A DNA stretch of 64,000 nucleotides, from NCBI GenBank assembly GCA_031002005.1, contig CM061921.1:149329283-149393282 (forward strand), written 5' to 3'. The DNA comes from Vandiemenella viatica (Eukaryota > Arthropoda > Insecta > Orthoptera > Morabidae). A program made the translations under genes and the position numbers. The notes below the pieces were generated by a model that searched no databases, was not told the DNA's origin, and saw nothing but the letters and a program-made list of their open reading frames with translations. Numbering within the stretch: the first letter of the stretch is position 1; each line of letters opens with the position of its first letter. Positions 11,390-21,484 of this stretch are shown in pieces.

Positions 11390-11669
11390 GTACACACATG
11401 TTGGCGTTATCAAAATTACAATATTAATATACATAACCAACTAATAATAAATTACATTCTACTTACGAATTATGGTTGAGACAGTTACATGGTGGTCAGG
11501 AATAGCTCCATTTGCACTTTTTTGTAATCAGAACTGTGGTTGAGGTTCCACATAACTGTAAGAATAACTATCGTTACCCTTTTTTGGAGGTAACTATACC
11601 ATTGTTTCTAAATCTATTGAGATCTACACTTTGTGTTTGACGAACAGCAAGAACCTTCTTGTTTACACG

Positions 11670-12130
11670 CGTTTACAGTGATGCTAACCTAATGTTTTTG
11701 CTTGCGTTATAACGTCTGTGTCTATGTATTATTAAAATATGTCTCTGTGCAATGGTGTCAGTGTTGTAATTTACTTTTATGTGTATTATATTCCTGTGTC
11801 TTGGTTATTCTTCAATGTTTTAAACAGTGTCTCATTTGTTAAATGAGTGAATTCATTAAGTACAGTTTGCTTTGATGCAATGGCTTTGTGAATGTGGTAA
11901 ATTTCCTGTACTGTGAGTAAGTGTTTCTTGTGATTATTTATTTTCAGTATTTTCATGTCTGTTTGTATCGTGGTGGGTTGATGGCTGTAATCTAATAAAT
12001 ATTCTGCAAACTTTGAGCGATTTGTACATGTAATGGCTCTGATATGTTCTTTGCATCTTGTAATAAGGTTCCTGGTTGTCCGTCCTATGTATTTTGCTTG
12101 ACATTGTTGGCAAATCAGTTCATATATCCC
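11670..12130 (-). pseudogene. Penelope-like GIY-YIG endonuclease fragment, left arm
   Basis: Reading the minus strand from about 12130 gives ELICQQCQAKYIGRTTRN, the GIY-YIG start with its conserved Tyr-Ile-Gly and Arg. Next come TRCKEHIRAI and SKFAEYLLD, the family's EH and HxxxH-like region. The reading stays open to LKNNQDTGI near 11800. The reverse-transcriptase domain that should precede it is absent, so this is a 5'-truncated copy. Its partner at 12160-12459 is a close relative with about 10-15 percent amino-acid differences by eye. Confidence 0.72.
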
Positions 12131-12159
12131 TGATTGCTGGTACTGATCTATTTCATTAT

Positions 12160-12459
12160 GGTTGTTTAGGTGCTTCTGAACTGTGCAGGAACTTTATTAC
12201 AAGGTACAAAGAACATATCAGAGCCATTACATGTACAAATTGCTCAAAATTTGCAGAACATTTATTAGATCACAACCATCAACCCACCACGATACACACA
12301 GACATGAAAATACTGAAAATAAATAATCACAAGAACCACCTACTTACAGTACATGAAAATTACCATGTTCGCAAAGCCATTGCATTAAAGCAAACTGTAC
12401 TTAATGAATTCACTCATTTAACAATTGAGACACTGTTTAAAACATTGAAGAATAACTAA
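12160..12459 (+). pseudogene. Penelope-like GIY-YIG endonuclease fragment, right arm
   Basis: Open frame ending at TAA 12457-12459. It contains CRNFITRYKEHIRAI, then SKFAEHLLDHNHQPTTI, ending LFKTLKNN. This is the C-terminal GIY-YIG endonuclease part of a Penelope-like polyprotein, which nicks the target for reverse transcription. The catalytic GIY-YIG start is missing here because homology to the left arm begins at about 12178. The residues upstream in the same open frame (from 12076) belong to the opposite-strand left arm and the spacer, and are not real protein. Confidence 0.75.
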
Positions 12460-12834
12460 GACACAGGAATATAATACACATAAATGTAAACTACAACACT
12501 GACACCATTGCACAAACAGAGACATATTTCAATAATACATAGACACAGACGTTATAACGCAAGCAAAAACATTAGGTTGGCATCACTGTAAACAAGAAGG
12601 TTCTTGCTGTTCGTCAAACACAAAGTGTAAATCTCAATAGATTTGGAAACAGTGGTATAGTTATTCTTACAGTTATATGGAACCTGAACTACAGTTCTCG
12701 TCACAAAAAGTGCAAATGGGGGTATTCCTGACCACCATGTAACTGTCTCAACCATAAGTCGTAAGTAGAATGTAGTTTATTATTAGTTAGTTATGTATAT
12801 TAGTATTGTAATTTTGATAACACCAACATGTATG

Positions 12835-12898
12835 TACATTCACAGTCACTGAAGATGCCCCATTCCACAAGGACGAAACGCGTCTGAGCATATATGTA
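12835..12898 (+). ncRNA. Hammerhead-ribozyme-like motif, right copy
   Basis: Core CTGAAGA (12849-12855) and GAAA (12875-12878), then CGCGTC with cleavage triplet GUC at 12882-12884. Stem III is AC/GU around GC. Stem I has TCA (12846-12848) with TGA (12885-12887), and distally TACAT (12835-12839) with ATGTA (12894-12898). Stem II has one C-A mismatch, so this copy may be weaker. The distal stem I differs in sequence from the left copy yet still pairs, which favours a retained structure. Confidence 0.66.
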
Positions 12899-12959
12899 TA
12901 AAACCAGTTGCTAATAGACGGTGTTTTCATTTACAATTGTGTAACCAGCAACTGCGAAA

Positions 12960-13680
12960 GGATGGCAAATTTACCATATAAATTGGACAAGTTTATTTAC
13001 AGTGAACATAAAGGAGGAGATTTCACGTTGGATATTTTTTTACGATTTTAGTAAAGGCCTAACTCAACAACAATGCCTCGAATAACTTTGTTCAACTGTT
13101 GGTGATCAATAACCATAAAAAATACTGTTTACAGTTGGTTTGCAGAATTCGCGTGTAACTTTGGGACAGAGGCATCCTTAGGCATATCAAAGGTGTAGTA
13201 TGCTAGGTTTTCTATGAAAATTTAGCTTTGAAATAGATCTGTTCTTGATGGAGTCCGCCTAAATTGACAAACTAAAAAACAGACCCGTGTCAATTGGTGT
13301 AAGGAAATGCGCAAATGGTTCGACTGAGAAAATGAAAATCGCGTATACAACATTGTAATAGTCGGGGACAAATACAGTAAGCCTACCAACCAGTGTCTGG
13401 CATTGTATAAATGAAGCTGTCACACCGACAACAAGATACGCGACACCATGGATTCCCGCACTGGCTACTATTTCGATGAAGAGGAAAGAACTTGATATTA
13501 CGTACCTTGGGGTTTTAATGGCAGTACACATACTTATACTAATAACTGATGTACTTTGCTTTTCGAATCAGAAAAAAGTTCGAGCTGGGTGTGTAAATTT
13601 GATATTATCAGTTATAAAATATACATAACTGTTCATTATTGACACAAATTCTGATGGAATATTGAACAGCAAACTGCTGT
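12960..13680. other. No recognised gene
   Basis: Contains a 90-codon hydrophobic open frame on the minus strand (13259-13531) with no family resemblance. Otherwise it is AT-rich and featureless. Confidence 0.4.
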
Positions 13681-13691
13681 TCTAAACACAC

Positions 13692-13936
13692 TGAACGTGG
13701 TGGGTCAGCGGTAACGTTCTGGCCTCGCATTCGGGAGGACGTGGGTTTTAATCTTCATCCGGCGATCCAGATTTCGGTTTTCTATCGTTTCCCGAATTCA
13801 CCCCAAGCGAAAGCTGCGATGGTTCATTAGAAAGGCCATGGCCGAATTTCGTCCAGTTCCTTTCCCATCGTCCTTTCCTGCCTCTAATGATCTCGCCGTC
13901 AACGAGGCGTAAAGCCGGAAAGCCATAAACATGATT
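13692..13936 (+). repeat. SINE-1 copy (subfamily A) with target duplication
   Basis: Head GGTGGGTCAGCGGTAACGTT, body, and tail GCCGTCAACGAGGCGTAAAG. Flanked by the 9-bp direct repeat TAAACACAC at 13683-13691 and 13937-13945. It has no long A tail. Confidence 0.9.
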
Positions 13937-13999
13937 TAAACACACAAACACACATTCTGTAAACATAGGATATACACAATTATGCCTGCTATTCATGAC

Positions 14000-14770
14000 C
14001 ATACAACCATTCAGCGACTATCTTATTAAGGTCTCTCTTAAACAAGAACTCTAGTGGTAGAAACGAAGATTAACACTGTGTTAAATGCTAGTTGAGGGAA
14101 AGTTTTAAAGGGTGAAAGGCCAATATATTTTTTATCCTAATCTATTTCCTACTCATCCTTGACGCATTACATGCAACTTCCAAACACTAAGTTCCAATGA
14201 ACCAACTATTAATGTTAGACGAATTGTCTAAACCACTTTACAGTCATTACGGGAACGGATAAAGTGCCTGTCTCTTAAAGTTTAGAAGCGAACGATCAAT
14301 GAATGTGAACAAGGTAATATGATTTTTTAAAATAAAATTATGGCTGACTAGTAGATAGCAAAAGATTTTGAAAATAAAATAGCATCTGGGAAGGGATTGA
14401 TCATGAAGAAGTCACAAGAAAGAAAACAAAAAAATAAAAATATATTCTGCCGAAACGTGGAATGACTGATGTTTGAAAAGGAGGTTTTTTTATACAATTT
14501 AAAAATTGAAGAGTCTCACCGTCACCTATTGTTTTTTTTGGTATAAGGAGGTTGTACAGATGTGGACGCAATATTTTTACGCTGCGAAATATACAGTAAA
14601 TAATACAGAAGTTGGCATCAAGCTTAGGGGAAAGTGATTTATATTAAGAAAATAGTAAAACCGGTGAGATGGACACAGACCAATAACTGATATGGGCCTA
14701 ATATTTTACCTGTGAATGTATAACTAACATTTAAGACAGAATATGTTTTACGATTATAACATAATAAATT
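14000..14770. other. No recognised feature
   Basis: AT-rich, with no open frame longer than 60 codons and no repeat noticed. Confidence 0.5.
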
Positions 14771-14772
14771 TG

Positions 14773-14990
14773 AGCGGTTTTTTGGCTCAGTAGTTAAGGC
14801 ATCTGACTGGATATCTAATGGTCTCCGGTTTGAATCTCGGTTGAGAGTTTCAAGCCGACCTTCACCTCTGGCACAGCGTGCAGTGAAATGTGAAATACGC
14901 TACCGTGGTCCCCGGTACCCGGTTGGATTACCGGATTGGTCTAAAGGCAACCTCTAAGGCTAACAACTCTAGTTGTAACATCGACGAGTA
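14773..14990 (+). repeat. tRNA-derived SINE (family 2)
   Basis: Starts with a tRNA-like head (GGCTCAGTAGTTAAGGCATC, A box) and GGTTTGAATCTCGG (B box). It continues through CCTTCACCTCTGGCACAGCG and CCCGGTTGGATTACCGG. Copies in reverse occur at 24745-24925 and 34985-35188. Confidence 0.78.
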
Positions 14991-14999
14991 CATATCAAA

Positions 15000-15650
15000 A
15001 GCAAATTAAAGCCAAACAAAGGCTTAACGTGGTCCTGAACATACATAATAAATTTTAAATCGGTTTTTTAATTTAATTGAAAACAGTGATGAAACCTCTG
15101 AACCATTAAAAATTAATTACATATTGAACAGCTTCTTAATATTTATTATCCAACTGATAGTGCTACGCCTACGGACCACAGAATGAGAAACAATTCCCCA
15201 ATAGTTTAAAAATCTCGCAATCTCTAAACTGCTATCTTTTTACCATGCTTTAAGAGAATTCTATGGTTTAAGCTGTTTGATATGCCATCTCTATTTTCAA
15301 AGTGTGTCAGGGTTAACTGCATCATGTTGACATGTTTCTAATGTTTCAGGCAACTGCAAGTCATATTTACTAAATTACGTCAGAAAACCAGATGCCGGTA
15401 AATATTTTAGCTAGCATGATAGTATATCAACTAAAAAATTACTAGAAAATTTAACTACAAATCCAAAAAAAAACAGCCTGTCAATTAAACAAATCGTTCT
15501 GTTGTTATAAACGTTCTAACAGACAGATGCAGCGTTTTTTCTAGGATACTTACTTAACTGACAACTGCAACACGTTTTCTAGGTTACTTCAGCTAGAGAT
15601 ATACTGCAGCAGATTTTTTTTAAACATATCCGGCACATCAGATATCCCAA
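15000..15650. other. No recognised feature
   Basis: AT-rich spacer between SINE family 2 and the LINE fragment. I see no coding signal in it. Confidence 0.5.
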
Positions 15651-15654
15651 TCAC

Positions 15655-16112
15655 TGCAGTCTATTATATGAAGGTTTAGAGATCATATGGTTCTGAAACA
15701 TGGACTTGGACAAAGAGAGATATTAGCAGATTGCAAATGGCAGAGATGAGGTTTCTGAGAGGGATAGAAAATGTCACGAGGAAAGATAAAATCAGAAATG
15801 AAATCATCAGGGAGAGACTACAAGTAGAAGCATTAGAAGAGATGCTAACAAGGAAAAGGCTGCAGTTGTTGGATCATGTTATGAGGATGGAGGAAGGGAG
15901 GATGCCAAAAGTAGCACTGCTGAACAGCGGGAAGAAGGAGACCAGTTGGAAGAACTCAGGAAAGATGGATGGACCAAGTGAAGAAAGATGCAGCGGCTAA
16001 GGTAGTCGTTTGGAGAAAAGTGATGGAGGAAAAATCTTGGAATGATCACCAGACTTGGAAGAGGATGTGAAGGACTACCCGCTAAAGCGGAAATGTCTAA
16101 TGATGATGATGA
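15655..16112 (+). pseudogene. LINE reverse transcriptase, C-terminal fragment with GAT tail
   Basis: C-terminal end of a non-LTR retrotransposon polyprotein. It reads SYGSETWTWTKRDISRLQM, then RFLRGIENVTRKDKIRNE and QLLDHVMRMEEGRMPKVAL. This matches the long-known LINE block YGSETWT-RMLR-RIRN-GHV. After a frame change near 15960 it continues WMDQVKKDAAAKVVVWRKV. It ends in a short ATG/GAT repeat (16092-16112), the usual simple-repeat tail of this clade. The reverse-transcriptase core is missing. The minus-strand copy at 20401-21290 is the same family. Confidence 0.8.
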
Positions 16113-16880
16113 TGTCAAAAAAGCCTCTATTATTTCTACTACTTCTGTAAAATCGGCTTTGATAATTACGTTCATCATCAGGTGTGATCAAATATACATT
16201 AAAATCTCTCCCTACAATGTACCGAAAAAATGAAAAAAGTAGCTGCATGCAAATTGAATAAATCGTTCTATTGTTGTAAGTGTACAAACATACGAAGTTA
16301 GACACTAAATTTTATGAAGATTAGTATTACTGGGTATGTGCATCATAACCAGACCCAAAATGTTTAATACATCGAACTTGAACTATTGGGATAAACGAAA
16401 CGAGAAAACGGATATCAGAGCAGTAAACTAGTTTTACCACCTGCTAGATAAACATTGTTTCACTGTGCAGGGAGCAGAAAACTTTCTGTGTTCTCTCTAT
16501 TAATAGCCGCAGATGATGTAAAAGTCTATCGTTCATCTTTAATAAAGGACAATCCCGGAATATTCTGAATTATTTTTTGTACACTACTGAAAATTGAATT
16601 GTAAGAATAGCACTGGGGTTTTAAGTGGAAACATCGACAGTGATTGAATGATAATTACGTAATCCCAGTATCACTGAGCCAGCAGCATAGAAAAACGTGT
16701 CGAGCAGCTGATCAGCCCAGTGCGTGGGATGTAGGTCACGTGGAGCGCCCTGCCGGCCGCCGCAGGAAACATTCCATTTAGTTAGTTACTGTGTTTGACT
16801 GCCGCATTATTTATTTCCTCGTTACGTGTGTCGATCTTAACTTTGCTCTCCTTGCTGGGAACACAGCTTTGGTGGCAATG
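16113..16880. other. No recognised feature
   Basis: AT-rich, with nothing identified apart from a GC-rich patch at 16690-16770 without coding signal. Confidence 0.45.
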
Positions 16881-16884
16881 ATAT

Positions 16885-17030
16885 TGCTAGCCGGTCCTGG
16901 CAGTATAGGGGCTGGCTTCGCATTGCAAGGGTCGCTGGTTCGAATCCGGCCTCGGGAATTGGTCGTGTTAATTAAGTGTTGTGTTTGTCTTGTGCTGTCC
17001 TCACTATAGTGTCCACAATATCATGAACAG
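16885..17030 (+). repeat. tRNA-derived SINE (family 3)
   Basis: Head AGCCGGTCCTGGCAGTATAG with an A-box-like stretch and a good B box, GGTTCGAATCC (16938-16948). A GTTGTGTTTGTCTTGTGCTG body follows. A reverse copy of the family sits at 42187-42294. Confidence 0.75.
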
Positions 17031-17097
17031 AGCCTGATACAGCAGTTGCTACAAAAACAAGTTGGCAAGTAAACGGTCGCAAAGACCGTTCTGTATA

Positions 17098-17668
17098 TAG
17101 GGTGATTCAAAATAACGTGGACAAAATGACATTGTAGATCAGTCATACAATAAGAATCAAAAATCGCATAGGAACAGAGGGTCGCAACTGCGATCCGGAG
17201 CCGCTACAGGGCGTCTAAAATAATGCTGACTCAAAGAGAAGAAACAAAACCATTACAGATCATTTTATTGATAATTACTCACTCACATGCGACTAATGCA
17301 AGCCTAATGTTGAGCCTACAGCAGATGCTCAAAGATTTTTCCAGATGCATCGAGACAAGCCCGGCATCTCCGTTGCATGGAACGGCGCACCTTCTCAATG
17401 ATACCAGGTGTATCTCGAACACATCCGACTGCCGCACCTATTCTTCCTACCAAGTCTTCCGGCGTTTCAACAGGTGTTTCATACACAAGTCTTTTTAAAA
17501 ATCCCCGTAAGAAAAAATTCAAGGGACCGTATTTGTATCGCAACGCCCTCTCGTGGGTCTAGCGCCCTCTACAGGCGTTTGTGATCCTCTGTTCCTATGC
17601 GATTTTTGATCCTTTTTGTATGACAGATCTACCATGTCATTTTGTCCACGTTTTTTTTAATCACCCTG
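17098..17668. mobile_element. TA-flanked DNA element with ~75-bp inverted ends
   Basis: Its ends are near-identical inverted repeats. The left GGGTGATTCAAAATAACGTG runs on through GACAAAATGACAT and ATCAAAAATCGCATAGGAAC to about 17186; the right partner is at about 17575-17668. TA dinucleotides at 17096-17097 and 17669-17670 are consistent with TA target duplication. At 571 bp it keeps only the 3' end of its transposase gene, so it is an internal-deletion derivative. Confidence 0.85.
17316..17543 (-). pseudogene. Transposase C-terminal remnant (mariner-like)
   Basis: Minus-strand open frame reading GPLNFFLRGFLKRLVYETPV and later PGIIEKVRRSMQRRCRAC, ending FEHLL. This matches the C-terminal end of insect mariner-like transposases: the P-L-D-F-F-L-W-G-F-L-K block with the last catalytic Asp, and a final GxxFEHLL. 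Here the Asp position is Asn (NFF) and the Trp is Arg, so even this remnant is mutated. Everything upstream of the last catalytic block has been lost. Confidence 0.72.
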
Positions 17669-17670
17669 TA

Positions 17671-18107
17671 TAAATATAAAAATGATATTGCTAAGTTCGT
17701 AAGCAGTTCTTTCTAACAAATCCACCACGATCAAGAGGGACTTCGATTCTTCTAGCATAACTATTTGAAATTTTCAAACTTGCTAACCATCAAAACAGTT
17801 AATACAATACAAAACAATGTCAGATTTTTTTCATACCCATGAATAGATATTATTTTACATACATGTTTAATACCAGTTTCACTTCAGTGAGTGTTGGTCT
17901 TTTAAGAAAATTAGGAAAGTGGGAAGTCAAAGTTAATGGTAGAAGTCGATGATCTATTAAAACCAAATCTGATAAATTTGTGCAGTGTTGTTATGATTGA
18001 ATTTACACTGTGAGCTGGTACGGTTTCCTGTGGTGCTTTAATCACTGGAATACAGTGGATTGTTGGAGGTGGGTAAATTTAAATCGAAAAGAAGTCACCA
18101 TCACGAA
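17671..18107. other. No recognised feature
   Basis: AT-rich spacer between the TA element and the next SINE. Confidence 0.5.
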
Positions 18108-18118
18108 TTTCAAGGAAC

Positions 18119-18368
18119 CTTTTTTTTTAAATTATGGCTTTACACCTCGTCGACGTTGATCTCATTAGAGGCGGGATGTTATTGGGGACAAGGAACGGGA
18201 AGGAATTCGGCCTTGGCCTATCCAAGGAAGCATCCCGGCATTCTTCTGGAGTGATTTGGGGCACCACGGAAAACCCATATCTGGATGCCCGGACGGGGAT
18301 TCGAGCCGCCGTCCTCTCGAATGCGAGGCCTGAGCGCTAACCGCTCATCGCTCACCCACCATTCTCAG
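18119..18368 (-). repeat. SINE-1 copy (subfamily A) with 11-bp target duplication
   Basis: Full-length reverse copy. It reads T run, ATTATGGCTTTACACCTCGT, body, GGGGATTCGAGCCGCC (B box) and head. Exact direct repeats TTTCAAGGAAC flank it at 18108-18118 and 18369-18379. Confidence 0.93.
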
Positions 18369-18379
18369 TTTCAAGGAAC

Positions 18380-19813
18380 AAATTCACTTGGAGTTATTTC
18401 TTGGACCCATACAAAATGTTATTCGTATCGAGTATTTTTTATTACTGCTCAATCTTAGTTCACCAGTTCAAAGGTAATTTATTTTGCAGCATTCGTTGGC
18501 CGAATAGACTGTTAGGAAAGCACTGAACTGAAATTTTGCAATTGACGGAATGATAGGCGAGTGTTGTAACAGCTGATGCTACGCTGTGAGCGCCGTGCCG
18601 CTTTAAAATGTCTACTCATCGCGCTGGAAATCTGTCAACAAGGTTGGCAGTTCCAACATGCGATACACAATGAGGCAGACGTACGTCCATCCGCTAAGCT
18701 AATATTATCTCTAAAACATTATAGCCAAATTTTCCTAAGTCTAAGAATTAATGTTATCGAGGATATATACGACGAGAACAGCCATTGACACAAAGGGTTT
18801 ACATGGTATATTTGATATTTCATATTTGTTAATATATGGACACAAATGTCTAAATTAAAGATAAAATAGAGAATAATGTATCACAATGCTTCGAGTATGA
18901 ACATGTCGGTTAGCTAACAATATTGGTGAACTCAAAGAAAGCAGAATGTAATTCATCAAATCTTCCTACTTTGTCACTTCCAGAAGCAACTTTTGAGTGT
19001 GATCATCACAGTTGTACACCCGTACATTCCAGAAGTCTACTAGAAATTGGAACAAAAATTTGTAAGTTTAAAGAAAAAGCGTTTAGCCTACAGTTTTTGA
19101 GTTTTTGAATTAGGTTCTGAAGGTAGCAATACCACCAACATTCCTAACAAATGTTTATGAGCAAGGTGTGAAATTTTTCTGGCACATTTAAATTTCTTAG
19201 TTTTTCTGGCACAGTCCTAAGTTCCGTTAACATGTGTATGCACTTGAAGATACAGTTCTTGAACGTTAAAAAAATACACGCAAAATACGAGGAATCTGCT
19301 AAGATAAGTTATTCAACAATTTTACGTTTCGATTACCATCTGTGATCTTTTGTGAACTTTATTTTTTCTTCAAGATATTTGTTATATGATGTTCGATAAC
19401 CTAACGATAATGCTTTCCTGCATCTATTATTCAAATTATCCTTTCTGCTATTATCTTAGAATAATTGCATCAAATGGTCTGTATTACAATCATGACGCCG
19501 TATGAAATTACACGAAAAAAAAACCTAGATGGTAATAGAGATAAAAACTGACAGTAAATGGCAGAATGAGTTTTACATATTACGTTAGGTACTGTTTTCC
19601 AATTCAAATTTTGTCCTTGGCAGGGGTATAACGTAACAACGTTGAGCAAATTTGTATTGGAGAATAGATTTAACATCTACTGCTTTACGTACAGTCTATA
19701 TTCCAGTAACAAAACAGAAATTAAAGTTTATAATCACGTTTCATCAGGTCTGATAACAAGGACGTTGAAGGGGAACAAGAAACACAGAATGCAGAGTAGG
19801 TACTTGAAGTATC
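18380..19813. other. No recognised feature
   Basis: About 1.4 kb, mostly AT-rich, with no family recognised on either strand. Confidence 0.5.
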
Positions 19814-19821
19814 GCTGGATA

Positions 19822-20057
19822 CATTTTTTTTTAATCTGCTTAACGTCTCTCTAACAGCGAGGGAGACGGGAAAGGATAGGGGGCAAGGAATGGGAAGGAA
19901 TTCGGCCATTTCCTTTTGAAGGAAGCATCCCGGCATTTGCCTGGAGTGATTTGGGAAACCATGGAAAACCCAAATCTGGACGCCCGGACGGGGATTCGAA
20001 CCGCCGTCCTCCCGAATGCGAGGCCAGAACGCTAGCCGTTACACCACCACGCTCGGT
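19822..20057 (-). repeat. SINE-1 copy (subfamily B) with target duplication
   Basis: Reverse full-length copy with the B-type tail (TTAACGTCTCTCTAACAGCG on the plus strand) and B-type head (GCTAGCCGTTACACCACCAC). Direct repeats GCTGGATA lie at 19814-19821 and 20058-20065. Confidence 0.92.
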
Positions 20058-20400
20058 GCTGGATATATCTATTTCGCAAGGTCGCACAACGGAGAGAAGC
20101 ATGTGATGTTATGACACAACACGAAAGAAAAAAAAAACCAGTAGTTTTCATATGGAATGACCAGTTATATTCCTTTTAGTATAATTACAACTTCCAATAA
20201 CGCAGAAAGATGTGCAAGTTCCCGATTATCCTTTACCACGCTTAAAAATGCGTTTTCTCGTATTGGTTCCCAACAATTCTTCAGATAAGTTACTACAAAT
20301 TAAGAAAGAATTATAAGGACGTACAAATATAGGTAACTCTATGATATAGTCATATTATTAACAATACGGCTTTATCACATATTATTGAATACCTCATTGC

Positions 20401-21290
20401 TCATCATTATCATCATCATTAGACGTTTCAGCCTTTGCTGGTTGTCCTGCACATCCTCTTACAAGTATGGCGGTCATTCCAAGATTTTTCCTCCACCACT
20501 TTTCTCCAAACGACTCTCTTAGCCTCTGCGTATTTCTTCACTTTGTCCATCCATCTTGCTCGAGGTCTTCCAACTGATCTCCTTCCCTTCCCACTGTTCA
20601 GCAGTGCTACCTTCGGCATCTTCCCCTTCTTCATCCTCATACCACATTGGTATACTACTCAAATGTCTTATTATTGTTTCGTCATTTCCTGGTCCATTCT
20701 TCCATTTCTCGCAGTATCTACAATCAACATCATTCGCGCTTGTTCGATACCAGGACTGGGCATCTTGATTCCGGTATATCATGATTTACCGAAATCGCTC
20801 CAGGCGAAAATTATACCCCAATTGCTTCCCTTTTCTTGTCCCACTTCTAATGACACCAGCGTTGACGAGTCGTAAAGCCATAGTTAATTCTTGACTTCCC
20901 CTCCAATGGATTATGAACCAATATAGTTTATCTGGTATTTAATCTTCCAGAAAGTTCTTTCCTCAACTTGCTTATCTTACTAACCGTTCATTTTATTTCT
21001 GATAGCCTTCTAAAGCACCACATTTCAAAAGTTTATTTTATTCTTTTTTTTTTCTGCCTTAGGCACCATATCAGTTAAGTGCTGAGCTTCATATAAATAT
21101 AAAGCTTATAACTCAGAGATGTGATACATCGAGGTTTCTCTTAGTTTACGACTATTTGCTAGTGCCAATCCTCTTTAAATACAGTACAGGATCATCCTAG
21201 CTTTTGGCTATTAGCACTACGTCATCCGCATAAGCTTTCTTGCCCACATGCAATCCTATTTCTATCTCGACCACTATCTCTTTATTTTTT
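20401..21290 (-). pseudogene. LINE reverse-transcriptase remnant with YADD motif
   Basis: Minus strand. The segment from 21275 reads GLHVGKKAYADDVVLIA, which contains the YADD catalytic centre of a non-LTR reverse transcriptase. After a decayed stretch, about 20650-20428 reads MRMKKGKMPKVALLNSGKGR and RARWMDKVKKYAEAKRVVWR, the same C-terminal end as in 15655-16112. It finishes in an ATG/GAT-type repeat (20401-20420). Stops and frame changes break it, and a SINE-1 fragment lies inside at 20765-20876. The intact protein would be over 900 residues. Confidence 0.78.
20765..20876 (+). repeat. SINE-1 fragment inside a LINE remnant
   Basis: The 3' half of SINE-1 on the plus strand: ACCGAAATCGCTCCAGGCGA, then CTTCTAATGACACCAGCGTT and CGTAAAGCCATA. 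The head and part of the core are missing. Confidence 0.7.
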
Positions 21291-21480
21291 TACTAGGCTT
21301 TACGCCTCGAGGTCATTAGATGCGGTATGGGACAGAGGACAACGAATGGGAAGGAATTCGGCCACGGCCTTTTGAAGGAAGCATGTCGGCATTCTCCTGA
21401 AACCATGGAAAACTCAAATCTGGATGCCTGGACGGGGATTCGATCTTGTGTCCTCCCGAATGCGAGGCCGGAACGACCAC
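21283..21480 (-). repeat. SINE-1 copy (subfamily A)
   Basis: Reverse copy. A T run leads into AGGCTTTACGCCTCGAGGTC, then the body, GGGGATTCGATCTTGTGTCC and a shortened head. Confidence 0.85.
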
Positions 21481-21484
21481 TCTC

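Larger units (their letters stand above)
11065..12940. mobile_element. Penelope-like element pair in inverted orientation
   Basis: Two copies of the 3' part of a Penelope-like retroelement face each other. The left arm runs on the minus strand (about 12130 down to 11065) and the right arm on the plus strand (about 12178 to 12940). The arms match nearly throughout once the SINE at 11100-11316 is ignored. Each arm holds a GIY-YIG endonuclease fragment, a 3' untranslated part and a hammerhead-like motif. The left arm extends further upstream into the endonuclease (KYIGRTTRN) than the right. Penelope-like elements are known to form partial tandem or inverted copies, which fits this layout. Confidence 0.8.

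Noticed and set aside
12076..12160. N-terminal part of the 127-codon frame in the Penelope region
   Set aside because: It is antisense to the left arm plus the spacer; the homologous protein starts only at about 12178.
13259..13531. 90-codon hydrophobic minus frame, considered as a chemoreceptor or transporter exon
   Set aside because: No family motif, no convincing splice sites in phase, and the composition is ordinary for AT-rich DNA.
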